From Icerya purchasi (Eukaryota; Arthropoda; Insecta; Hemiptera; Monophlebidae): 64,000 bases of DNA. Below the pieces are notes generated by a model. That model saw only the letters and a program-made list of their open reading frames with translations. It did no database searches and had not been told where the DNA came from. Position numbers and translations under genes: made by a program. The stretch is taken from the NCBI GenBank assembly GCA_039619475.1, contig CM077115.1, positions 399,128,557-399,192,556 of the forward strand. Direction: 5' to 3'. Of the stretch, positions 24,560 through 35,149 are shown one piece after another (the stretch's first letter is position 1; every line of letters begins with the position of its first letter).

Positions 24560-24990
24560 TGTTTTGTTTTTTTTTTTTTTTATCTACAGCAATACGTTTC
24601 TGATTCCCCACTTGGATTGGAACCTATAGAAAACCGACCGAAACAGAGAGTTGAACGGTCTGATGGAAGGCGCGAATAATCACAGCAGCTTGTAAAGGCC
24701 GAGTGGGCAAATAGCTTTAAGAGCACTTTTAGAGTACTAGCTGATTAAGTATTTATTAGAATCAGCGGAGTAGAAAAAATAAACGTGGTACGGTGCGTAA
24801 TTCGGCTGGAAAAGGAAAAATTTTAACAGAAGCGCCGACCCTATCCGCACCCTTAGAAAACCATTAGTGAATACAGAAGAAGGGAGTAAGGAATTAACGA
24901 GGCGATGGAATTCCTTCGTCAGCTTCGGATGAAAGGCAATATCCTTTAATAAAGCGGTAACGAGTTGTAGTTTATTTTTCGAAACCATAT
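24560..24990 (-). pseudogene. Decayed RNase H fragment of a LINE
   Basis: On the minus strand, SSVFTNGFLRVRIGSA near 24830-24880 resembles the first RNase H block (TDGS...VGSA) with the catalytic aspartate changed to asparagine. KYLIS, a stop, then YSKSALKAI near 24725-24760 resembles the third block ([TS]DSKSALKAI), again with the aspartate lost. The spacing fits a shortened domain. No RT part is visible. The minus-strand 3' side ends at an A-run (plus-strand T-run, 24567-24581). Old, dead copy. Confidence 0.5.
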
Positions 24991-25009
24991 TCGGAATTGT
25001 AAGTTCCTC

Positions 25010-25090
25010 CGCAGTAGGAACACGATTGTTTCTTTCGGGGTAAAGGTTCTTCGTTGACGAGCCGCAAAAACGAAAAAAAAAAGGGGGGGG
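25010..25090 (+). mobile_element. 3' tail of the RNase H LINE family
   Basis: ggggtaaaggttcttcgttg followed by acgagccgc and an A-rich run matches the tail at 54310-54370 (gggtgaaggtcctcggttg, acgagccc, A-run). It is a very short 5'-truncated insertion with no coding part. An A-run directly followed by seven to eight G marks its end. Confidence 0.6.
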
Positions 25091-26009
25091 ACACGACTGT
25101 TATTATTATTGTTTTTTTCTTTTTTAATTCACCTTTTTACACCATGAAAATTTTGCGAATTTCTCGATCTGAAATCGCACTAAAACAACATATTCCGAAC
25201 ACAGCGTAGTAGCTCTTTCAAGTTCCCAAATCGAACATTTCTTTACACTCATTTCATGACATGCTGTAGCGCTACAACTAAAAAAGCTGTTTCTCGTAAA
25301 ATATACATGATCGATTATTTTATTCAGCCTCCGAATGCTTCTGTGCCCTTCTTACGGCACCTGGATCAGTCGGGTTCCTAAACTCAAGATTACAACACAG
25401 GTTTTGCGTGGAAATTTTACGAGAATGAAAGTAGCCCAAAACAAGCGTCGAAACGTGCTAATTAAATAAAAAATAACTTTCAATATCTAAAAACAGATTA
25501 AATATGCTTGTGTAATAAATATCGAACGCCCATGGTGAATTTTATTCGCGCAAATATATCATTCTATAATGAAAACAAGAACACACATCCGCATAAAATT
25601 ATCTGCGTTAGTAAAAGAGTGGGAAAAGTATAACAGTGTATGAAACTTGATTAAAGAAAAAAAAAACAGAAATTATATATTTAATGAAATCCATCGATAG
25701 GATTTGCGAAAAGTAAGTTACAAATTTAAAACAAAACGAAAAAAAAGAAAAATTGCGTAAAACGAATTTAATAAAAGCTGTGTTTTTTTTGTTTTTCTAA
25801 ATAAGTTGCGGTCCTACAAGGCATACTGTCCGTCTGTGAGTGCCCAACACTTTTACTCATAAATATAATTACAAAGCTTCTTAATACCTACTTAACATTA
25901 TATACAGTACACATATCGTACGATTACACTTGACGAACATCCGTCTTAATTATATACATATGATCGATTTTCTACCATTATACACAATTAAAAACTAACT
26001 TATTGCCCA
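25091..26009. other. No gene recognised
   Basis: AT-rich, several short A-runs; nothing else seen. Confidence 0.5.
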
Positions 26010-26470
26010 TCATTTATGTCATCCAGTCACTGCTTAATTATTAGTTTCCAAAGCAGTCCTATCTTCGTGTTCATTAAATCTTCTGGAATTCCTACCAGCA
26101 ATTTAATTAAAACTGCCTCATCCGTGTTGTCTATCTTGCTATTTATAAGTCTTTAGGTCAGGTATACTTCTCTATGATTCCTAGTTGTTCTACCTCTTTT
26201 CGTCGATGATAATGGAGTATTATTATACTCAAACAGTCGGTGATAATAATGTAACATCTTTGGGGACTTTTCTTTTTTCCCTCTTCACCAGCTAATGTTA
26301 CTACTAACCCGATCTTTTTTGGGAATTATTATTATGTTTAAGCATCTCTTTTGCTGATTTCTAATCCTTTTGATTACTGTACTCTTTGCTTCCCCCCAAA
26401 TTGATATTCCATATAAAATTCGTGACAAGAAGTGTTAATGTATACACGAAGACCATCACATATGCTTAAT
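26010..26470 (-). pseudogene. Possible decayed LINE C-terminal fragment
   Basis: On the minus strand about 26430-26310 reads RILYGISIWGEAK and then IRNQQKRCLNII. This resembles the segment after the RT thumb in LINEs (Y-G-x-x-x-W-G ... LQKR-x-[IV]-R-x-[IL]). Downstream readings are broken by stops. The similarity is in motif style only; borders and clade are uncertain. Confidence 0.4.
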
Positions 26471-26489
26471 TATTGTAACTTTCCACTTC

Positions 26490-26805
26490 AAGGGGTTTTT
26501 AAATTTTTTTTAAATTTAAAAAAGGTTCGTTTTTTAATTTTTTTTAAAATTTAAAAAAGGTTTGTTTTTTAATTTAAAAAAGGTTCGTTTTTTAATTTTT
26601 TTTTAATTTAAAAAAGGTTCGTTTTTTAATTTTTTTTTAAATTTAAAAAAGGTTCGTTTTTTAATTTTTTTTAAATTTAAAAAAGGTTCGTTTTTTAATT
26701 TTTTTTTAATTTAAAAAAGGTTCGTTTTTTAATTTTTTTTTTAATTTAAAAAAGGTTTGTTTTTTAATTTTTTTTTAAATTTAAAAAAGATTCGTTTTTG
26801 AATTG
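26490..26805. repeat. ~35-bp AT-rich tandem repeat with hairpin units
   Basis: The landmark ggttcg (or ggtttg, and gattcg at the end) recurs at 26524, 26559, 26582, 26615, 26651, 26685, 26719, 26754 and 26789. Most steps are 33-36 bp, one is 23. Each unit contains ttttttaatttttttt followed by aatttaaaaaa, which can fold back on itself. Confidence 0.9.
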
Positions 26806-29800
26806 TTTACTAACTACCTGGTAACTGTTGACGGAATTACCCCGCAGAGCTACATTTCAAAAATTATTACTTAATGAGGCCAGTCGAATTTAAAATCGAC
26901 TGACTTCCCCCGCTTCTTGTTTCAGGAGAAACTGTTTGAAATTGTAATGACAAATATACGGGGTGAATCGAAAAGAGAGATATTTTGACCGGAGACAGAT
27001 TGATCTGCTTGGCCTCTTGGATTAGTATCGTATACACATATTTGCAAAAAGTTTCTTGCGCCATCTTTCTCTCGTTATTGATGCGACACGGTCTGTTCCG
27101 ATTCTCCTCGACCGACGGCTTATAATTATCCCGGCTGTTATTAGTAAACTTTTCTGTAGTAACTTCTTTTTCAACAGAACCATGCACAAAAAAAAAAAAA
27201 TAGAGAACTACGTATTTGGCGCAAGTCTCTCAGCCGTGTGTTGGCTAATATTTATAATCCCCGAATTTTCAAGCTATCCGTCTACGGACTTTATCGTATG
27301 ATGATAATTTCATTCTACGCACTATATACATAAATTTAAAAGAAGAAATTTAACACGTTCACATCAAAACCTTTAAATAGCGACCATTATCCCTAGTTAA
27401 ATAATCAACTGCTGTTCCCCTTCTCTCTTGGATCTTACAAAAATCGAGTAACACATACCGCATAATTTTAAACATATCCAATCAAGATGGTTAACGACGT
27501 TTTAAATACACCTACCTAGGTTTTCACATTTTTACCGCAGACATACTTGGAAATTTCATTTTTATAAAATTATATGTATATAGGTCTCTTGAGACTAAGC
27601 ACCCGTCTATACCTAGTAACACAGTTATTTTAGGCACACGTATTTTGTAATTCATAGCTGCAGAAGACTAGGCTCGAATATTTAAACATCCTAATTGAAG
27701 ACGGTAAGTTTCAGTTTATATTTAGTTCCCAGCCATTCCGTTCAATGAACAAAGCCGATTCAGCGGCTGCAAAGAAGGCTAGTGTATTAATGGTGTACAG
27801 TCTTTTATTCGGCTAACGTAATGCCAAAAAAGAATTAGTAATGCTTTTTTCAATTAATAGGAAGCACGCGTTAAAGTCAGTTGATTCATACTTTTTCCTC
27901 GGGTTCCTTAAGACTTTAGATTTTCCCCACTATTATTTACGGACCTTCTGGACATTCCAGACCATCTTAAACTTAACATCAGTCTCTCACATGAGAGGAA
28001 AATGTGACTCTGGAACAGTGAGCAGTGTAATCTTACAGATGGGGAGATCGCAACAGCCACCCAAGTATAATGAGTATCTACCGAATTCGTTTGCGCTTAC
28101 ACTGCAAAGCATCTCACAGGCGATTATCAAGTTTGGTGTTTCAGTACTTATACGTTTATGGAGGGCTATTTTGACGTCATCTACTAAATTGTCATGCTGC
28201 CGCTGTGTAACAAACCATGCTTCTAGTGTCTCCGTTGTGAATAATCAAAATCCGTCATCCAAACCAGAGTGGGAAAATTTCTCTAAAAAATCTACAGAAC
28301 GTTGAACAATTTACTGGTAAAAGTCAAGTTAAACCCTTTTCATTCCTTCTAAATTTTTTGTTACTTTAAATGATGCCGAACCAACAAAAAATGAAAAAAA
28401 GTCTAAATTCCTATTTCCTAAAACAGATTGAATGTACAAACAATTGGTCTGTTTGAAGGGGCTGATATAATTTACATTCCACTATCACCTAAAAGTCGCA
28501 TTTACGGACACGCTCATTTCCAGTTATTTTCATATTCGTTGACATTGTCGATAACGATGACCACTTTCAATTCTCCATTCTACTATTTCAGTTCCCTAAG
28601 GTCATTCCCCGAAATTTAGTCTCCAAATTAGAGATTATTTTCTTTTTCTTTGAATTTTCGATTGCTTCGTTAATAAGAAAAAGCGGGACTTTTTTATGTC
28701 AGCTCCATTTGTTTCTGGTTCTGTTTAAAGTTCCGTACGAGGTTTCGTAAAAAAAAGATCGAGAAAAATTCTATCTTGTGCAAATTTCGTTGCAATAAAA
28801 GTTAGGCGAGGAAACACATTTAGTGCACGGAATCGTATTTATAAATTTAAATAATGAACTGTCGTTTTTTTGCTCGGCTAAACTTACCGCTAGTCAATCG
28901 CATTGTTCAGATGAATTTCCACCACAGAATTTCGTTCCAGTAAATTTTTCCAGCAACAATTTTTCTAATGGCATTTTTTCTTTTGATGAAAATTTGTTTT
29001 CAACACACCAAACTACAAGTATTTCTTCACACGCGTTAATTTCCAAATTTTCTCTTTATGATACGACGAAAATTCGCGATATACTTCACTGCCGATAAAT
29101 TTTCTCGGCATCATTGTAATTTCTCCAATGAGCTTTTCTACCTTAAAAGTTCCGGATCTAATGAACGATTTTTTTCTTTCGCTCGCGCGGAAAATATTGT
29201 AAAATTTTCTGTTAAAAATTTTCTTCGTCTTGCTGGTACACATTGGCACGCGTATCTTCTAAAGTAGCTGAGTGTTCCCGCTGCTGCTGGTCGTGAACTG
29301 TATCCGTTTTAACTGTAGAAAATTCAACCATTCGACGCGGCACTTAGGCTTCATTCGTTTTCGAATTTATTCCATAATTTCGGTCATCCATCAGCAATAG
29401 GCAAGTTTTTTTAAATGGACGCTATAGAGCCTTTTATATAACCGAGAATAGATGCACATATCGGTATTCTTATTTGTTTAAATACTCAATCTGGGAATTT
29501 GTACGTGCTGTAAATTTGCAAAAAGACCTCAGCAAGTATCAAATTGCGTTTAGCTTATTCTTATTTATTTTTTTTTTTTTACGTGAAATCTAGAACACCG
29601 TCAAAGGCTAGCCGCGTGGCAGTCGTGTAATCATAATTAAAATTTTCACCGTTCCAGTAAAAGGTATTACTACACCCTTTTTAGAAAAAGCCTTTTTTTC
29701 TTAGCCCTTCTCGAGCCGGTTATACATATATTTCTTCGCAGCTGTTGAACCTGCTTTTCATGCCTATCGCATCGTAAAAACGAGGCCACTGTCTCCCCCA

Positions 29801-30199
29801 GTAATGGCGCCGACTAATTAAAATTCCTTTTTTGCAAATCAAATAACTTAAAAGCGTCCGCGCGCGTTCTGCTTGGTCCGCAATAAAAGTCAGGAAGAAA
29901 AATTAAAGAGGACTCAGCAACCCCGACCCTTGTTCTCTTTTGCGGTTAAATAATTCCGCGAGGGTCGTAATAAAATCGTTTTCTCTCTCGCACCATCGTT
30001 TTGAGCCAAGTCGAATTACTGTTTATTTTCGTAATTTTGTAATTTATCTCCGGTTAAAGCAGGCACGAATTTGAACAAAAATGTAATTAATAGGCAGCGG
30101 CATTTACATTAAAATGTTTAGATGGTGCGATTAATATGTTTATTTACATTTTTTGTAAAAACTGACCGAACAATTGTTTTTTCTTTTTTCTCGGAGAGG
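26806..30199. other. No gene recognised
   Basis: Open frames at 26867-27187 (minus), 27841-28305 (plus, 154 codons) and 28823-29098 (plus) have no motif known to me and AT-driven composition. The stretch 29.75-30.0 kb is richer in GC than its surroundings but shows no frame or motif. Confidence 0.45.
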
Positions 30200-30485
30200 G
30201 GTCTATGAGGGACGTAAGTAAAGTAAGTCCCATACCTTTTCGCGGATTGCGAAATGTAAGCTTTTCATAATGTACTCAACTACACTAATGAGAGTAGGAG
30301 GGCCTGTTCTTTTCTCTCGGCCGCTTTTATTTTCCCAGATTTCTCTAGTATAACCGATACTCAATTTCAAATTAGGTATATACTTGGAAGCAAGTCGGAT
30401 ATGGAACGCGACAAGTCTCAAACCCGTGTTTCCTGTGATTTAGTAATCAAGCACACCGTAACCATTAGGCTACCGCGCGCACCAT
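30200..30485 (-). mobile_element. Candidate tRNA-derived SINE
   Basis: On the minus strand, starting near 30483 (ggtgcgcgcggtagcc), there is a box A-like TAGCCTAATGGTTA (30459-30472) and, about 40 bases on, a box B-like GGGTTTGAGACTTG (30411-30424). This is the order and spacing of the internal RNA polymerase III promoter of a tRNA. The region then continues as unrelated sequence towards about 30200. A complete tRNA fold is not evident, so it is either a SINE head or a tRNA pseudogene. No second copy in the window. Confidence 0.5.
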
Positions 30486-30846
30486 ATGAAGAACGTACTT
30501 TGAAAAATAAATATGGTATTCTTGTAGACTGCGTAAGAGAAAAATACAAATAAAAGTCGATTTCTTTTTCCCGTTTCAAATTTTCTAAACTTTGGGACAG
30601 ATTCCGCCGTATCAGCCAGTTTAAATTTTCAGATTTCCTCGTAAACGAATGATATGAGTAATATTGAAAAACTAGAAAATTTCGATCTTGGCTGCTTCGG
30701 AAAATTAAAAATTTAAACTAATTAACATCTCCGCTGATTTACTACGAATTATTATTATTTTTTTTTTGATACACTTTGGTGAGCAGTTTACTGCAAGAGT
30801 TGATCGATCGCAGTATTACGCACACGATAAAAATTATCTCCTTCTA
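30486..30846. other. No feature seen
   Basis: AT-rich spacer with a T-run near 30758-30767. Confidence 0.5.
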
Positions 30847-31014
30847 ATATATAAACTCGGCCATTTTGGCCTCGGAAGGGGCTCTGCTCCTTAACCCCTC
30901 TTGCTACATTTCTATCTCTTTCCGTTCTACTGTTCTATATGCAGATATAATTCCCAATAATATTTTCCGTTGCTCTTTTCTAATCTTTTTTTTGGCTTCT
31001 TTTTTCATTTTGGA

Positions 31015-32394
31015 CTAGTAGATTGTGCTGCCATATTCTATTATGAACCTAAATAGCGCCGAATATATAATTTTTCTGTCTGCAGATTTGATGCCAAAGG
31101 TATTGTTATATAGAGCAGTTATTTTGCTGTAAACTTTTTTGATTGTTCCTACTGTGTAATTGATGTAACTAGTGAAATTGAGGTTTTCATCTAATATGAT
31201 GCCCAGATACTTCATTTCCTTATTTAAAAGTATATTTGAATCGTCCAGTTTCAGTTCCCTTCCTATGTCTTCTTTTATATTTTCTTTCTTGTATTTCCTT
31301 GTTACTAAAATGCTGTTTGTTTTCTCAGGATTTATTTTTAGCCCTAATAGTTTCAAAGCGTTATTTATTGCCTTGATGACGTCGTTAATTGGTTTGATAT
31401 TTTTGACATCCGGAATCCTCGCTATTAATAGATCATCTGCATAGCTTATAAATTCCATATTATTCCCGTTAAGGTCACATACATAATGTACCTTAGCCAT
31501 CGTAATGTTGAAAATAGTTGGGGATAGTGCTGACCCCTGCGGTACTTCTGCATTTAGTGTTATTCGATATATTATTGCTTCATTATTGTAGAATCTTATT
31601 TCTCTGTTTAGTAGAAAACGTTTAATTATGTTTAGCAAGTTATCTTGAATATTGTTTTCTTTAAGGCAGTTTAATATGGAGGACCATTTAATTGCATCAA
31701 AGGCTCCACTTATGTCAAAACTGATCAGTAGTGTCATTTTCATTCTACTGTGTATTTTGTTAGTTTCTATGTTTTTAATACAGGTGTCTATTGCATTTTC
31801 CGTTGATTTCTTTTTTTGTATAGCCGAACTGATTTTTCTGTGTATCATTTTTCTTGTTATGACCTGTTCTTCTAATTTAAGTCGTATAATTTTCTCGTAG
31901 ACTTTCTCTAAATTAGGCAAGAGAGCAATAGGTCTGTATGAGTTTGGCATGGTCGGATCTTTCCCTGGTTTATTTAGCAGTTTTATTTTACACGTTTTCC
32001 AGAAATAGGGGAAATAATTAAGTTCCAAATGTTTGTTGTAAATTGCGAGTAACATGTCTGGGTTATTTTCATGAATTATTTTTATCATTTTATTTGATGT
32101 CCCATCCGGTCCATTTACTTTTCTGTTGTTTAAATTCTTGATTATGTGATTGATTTCATATAGTTCGATGGATAATTTAGTATCTTCACTATTCGAGTTT
32201 TTAGGATAGTCTGGTATTGCATCGTTTACTTGTGGGAATAGTTTTTCGCATATCAATTCATACTTTTCTTTTTCTTCTGTTAGCGTTTGACTCTGGTCAT
32301 TTTTCAACGGGGGGAAATTAAATTTTGTTAATTTGTTCATTATTACTTTGTAGGGCTTACCCCATACCGCTGAATTGTTACAAGCTTTTCCCAC
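31015..32394 (-). pseudogene. LINE reverse transcriptase, 459-codon open stretch
   Basis: RNA-templated DNA polymerase of the element at 30847-33150. Motifs in order: NGPDGTSNKMIK, PGKDPTMPNSYRPIALLPN (RT motif 2), TLLISFDISGAFD (catalytic D), VPQGSALSPTIFNI, then FISYADDLLIARI (catalytic DD) and KYLGIILDENLNF in the thumb. After the TAG at 31015 the same frame goes on for 36 codons, including QRKILLGIISAYRT, before a second stop. The 5' end overlaps another frame: 32343-32678 carries RTEMWEKL where this frame has VGKACNNSAVWGKPYK, so a one-base slip near 32385 breaks the polyprotein. The open ATG at 32394 is therefore not a true start. Few lesions suggest recent inactivation. Confidence 0.85.
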
Positions 32395-32802
32395 ATTTCT
32401 GTTCTGTTGTTGTCGATTTCCCTTTTGTAATCTTTCCTAATCTGAGTTATTATGTTTAATTTTATTGAATCTTTTCCCTGTTTGTATTTATATTTAATTC
32501 TTGTCAGTTTTTTTATTACCCGCTTGTATATTTCTAGTTTATTACCCCACCGTGTGTTTGTAGTATTAATTAGTTTTTTAACCATACTTTTTTCTCTGAT
32601 TTTATCTATTTTAATTAGTACTGTTTCTACTTTTTTATTTATCTCTTCTATATTCAATAATTTTTTAATTGATTTCAATTCGTCAGTTAGATCGGTTTTT
32701 TGAAAATTCTTCTACAAAGATGCTGTAATTTATTGTTTTAATCTCCTGTAAGTTGCTGTGTTGGTTCTCAAAGTTTTTTATGGTTAATTTTATTGTTTTC
32801 TG

Positions 32803-33060
32803 TTAAGAAAGAGTGCTGTCTTTTATTTTGATCTCTTGTACTTTCTGTCTTATTTTATCGTTTGCTATGACAAGGTCGATTACACTAGAACCGTTTTTGT
32901 TTTCAGATGTTATGTTTAGATTATTGCTGAAGAGGAATTCCTCAAATTTTTCTGTTCTTTGTGTTTTATAATTTCGTTCTAATTTTTCATATAACGTTGA
33001 TCGAGTATTGAAATCTCCTATAATTAAGAATGCGTGCGTAATTAGGACTGACGTTTTCAT
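32803..33060 (-). pseudogene. Partial APE-type endonuclease of the LINE
   Basis: The C-terminal part of an apurinic endonuclease-like domain, which in LINEs nicks the target DNA. Visible motifs are LIIGDFNTRS (catalytic D and N) and SSVIDLVIAN, the usual SxxDL/I block. The earlier part of the domain, including the first catalytic N and E, is missing, and the leader joins directly at 33060. The following stop at 32803 and the gap to the RT frame mean it cannot form a continuous protein with it. Confidence 0.8.
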
Positions 33061-33262
33061 TTAACATTTAATTTTCGTTACATAAAACTGGGACATTTTT
33101 AAAATCTAATAGGGGCCAGCCCATAAGAATTACATTGAAATTAATATTATTAATTACAACGTAATTCTTGTGGGCTAGTCCTCATTAGATTTTGTAATGA
33201 AAAAATGTCCCAATTTTATGTAACAAAAGTTAAATGTTAAATGAAAACGTCATTCTTAATCA
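33037..33262. repeat. ~220-bp imperfect palindrome at a head-to-head LINE junction
   Basis: Arms 33051-33143 and 33154-33250 are inverted copies of each other: acgttttcatttaacattta on the left, taaatgttaaatgaaaacgt on the right, with several mismatches and small indels. The centre is ttaatattattaa. The arms are the 5' leaders of two related elements meeting 5' end to 5' end. Confidence 0.85.
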
Positions 33263-33450
33263 CGTACCCATTTGATATAGGATTTTTGTGATTATGTTTC
33301 TTTTTTTTTATGTCGATGCCGGTAAGAACGACGTTGTAAATTTTGATGATTTTATATAAAGTATAGAAGAAAAATAGATAGGAAAGTTAGCAAAAGGGGT
33401 CAAGGGACGAGCCCGTTGCAAGGTCAAAATGGCCGAGTTTTTTTTTTTAA
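33151..33450 (+). mobile_element. Short non-autonomous LINE-derived element, copy B
   Basis: Plus-strand start TTAATTACAACGTAATTC at 33151. A leader of about 100 bases matches the one of the LINE to its left, down to taaatgaaaacgtc. Then comes a short middle (gtcgatgccggtaag near 33312-33325) and the tail AGGTCAAAATGGCCGAGTTT near 33410-33430, ending in T-run and TA repeats. It is about 0.3 kb, non-coding. Both ends of the family are kept. Confidence 0.65.
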
Positions 33451-35149
33451 TATATGTATATATATATATATGTATATGTATATTAAAAGCAGAAAATTAA
33501 AAAAATTAGACTGTAAACTTAATAAAGTTCGCTCGAACTTTAACGAGCAGGACAACAAACGGAAATGAGATTTTAAGAAAAGATAAATATAACTGTTAAC
33601 CATCTTACCTGTACGGGTTATCAACTTTGAAAGCAAAAAAAGAGCGTGTAGAGGGAAGTAAGAGTAAAGAAAAGAACAGAAAAAGAGAAACGATTTCTTA
33701 CGTATATAATAAAAATGTTTGAAAATAATCTGTATATATTTGAATAAATAATGTGTAGGTAAGGGTAAAGAAAAAATTGTAAAGCTTCCCCTAGGGGTCA
33801 TTAATATAGTAGTAACTGTCCAAATTTTTAAAAAACGTGAAGAATTAACAAAGCCAGTTAAAAAGAAATTTCCGCTATACGCGAGCCCATTAAATAGTAA
33901 AACCGGTCGAAAATGATAAAAAATAATCTGTCTATACGTAAGAAAATTACAAAAATATAAATAAAAAGAAAATTTTAAATTAAGAAGTATAGAGAACTGA
34001 TCTAAGCAACAGAAATCTCCTGAGAACCTTTCCGCGCTGCTCTTTATAAATCGAATATGTAAAAAAAAAAAGAACATCAGCTTTGGATTTTTTAAAATTT
34101 ATTTTGTGAAAAAAGGAAGCTGCAAAATAAAGAGGAAGAAACAGAAAAAGAGGGAAAGAAAGGGAAGTAACGAGAGAAGGAAAATAATAAGAAAAGAAAA
34201 AAGGAAAAAATACAATGGGGGAAGGGAATTTACAAAGGTCTATTAATCGTTTCACCATGACCTTAAATTTACTTTTTTTAAATGTGTAGGGAAAAAATAT
34301 GTGCTGGAGTTGATTTCATTGAAATTAGGATGGTATTTTCTTCAAGTAGGAGGGCGGATAAATTAGTATAATGTTAAATGATAAATCAGAGTGAAACAAA
34401 TAAATATTTTTATTCGATGTACGCAGGAGGATTATTTAAGAAAATGTCAGAATTATTATTAAGGAATGGTTGTAATTATTCAAAATCTACGAATTAAATT
34501 GAAAAGGTATACACGGACTCTGCTAAAGAAATGAGAATAACGTCAAACGAGGAAACTTAACGATATTTAGATTTGCATTAGTATTGGAAAAAGAAATAGA
34601 GTTCGGAAATTATTAGTGACCAGTGAGCGATACAATTTTTGATAAATGCCACATCCTCTTTGAAAGAATTGTATTTGTGGCTAGTCATTTTTTTAAAAAT
34701 GTAATTGGTTTGATGAGTGTTCAATGACATGCGGGACCGTCGGTCGTTCAGTCGCGTTCATATTTTTTGTTTTACGCGGGTTTCATTCTAAACGTCTGTT
34801 AATCGGTCTAAGCTCTGTTTATACTACACGTATTTTATTGCTTCGTGAGGCAAAAAAACATATTGATACCTAGCTCGAAATATACGGTTCATATAGTGGT
34901 TAGAAAATAAGGACTTGCTCTCGAATAACATGTTCCCGCCCTAATAGAAATTTTTATGGCTGTCCGTGTTCACTCAATCCGATATATTATATAAATCATT
35001 TTTAGATAAAAATAGTATACTCTCGTTGCCTTTATCGACGTGTCTTCATTACAAAGTAAGGTGTCGTCCATAAAAAAGGCCGATAACCGGTGTATTCAAC
35101 GTGGTGTTGGACAAAAGGGCTAAACTCTCGCAATGAAAGAATTTTGTCA
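33451..35149. other. No gene confirmed; pyrimidine-rich minus strand at 33.5-34.26 kb
   Basis: TA/TGTA microsatellite to about 33485. The next 0.8 kb is purine-rich on the plus strand and keeps a long minus-strand open frame, like the RNase H LINE fossils, but I found no diagnostic motif. 34.27-35.15 kb shows nothing. Confidence 0.4.

Larger units (their letters stand above)
30847..33150 (-). mobile_element. LINE with shared 5' end, EN/RT remnants and hairpin (TA)n tail
   Basis: Read on the minus strand, the element starts near 33150 with TTAATTTCAATGTAATTC, has about 100 bases of leader, then a partial endonuclease (33060-32803), a linker and RT (32678-31015), and ends in the tail GGCCAAAATGGCCGAGTT(TA)n near 30850. 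Leader and tail match the short elements at 4798-5131, 33151-33450 and 55285-55682, so both ends of the family are defined. The first part of the endonuclease is missing although the leader is present, so this copy is itself internally deleted. RT style (SYADD, QRKILLG...AYRT) suggests the R1 superclade. It is inactive: frameshift near 32385 and an in-frame stop at 31015. Confidence 0.7.

Noticed and set aside
33424..34077. 217-codon minus-strand open frame
   Set aside because: Low-complexity F/L/S/Y-rich text ending in a TA microsatellite; no motif. At most a LINE fossil.
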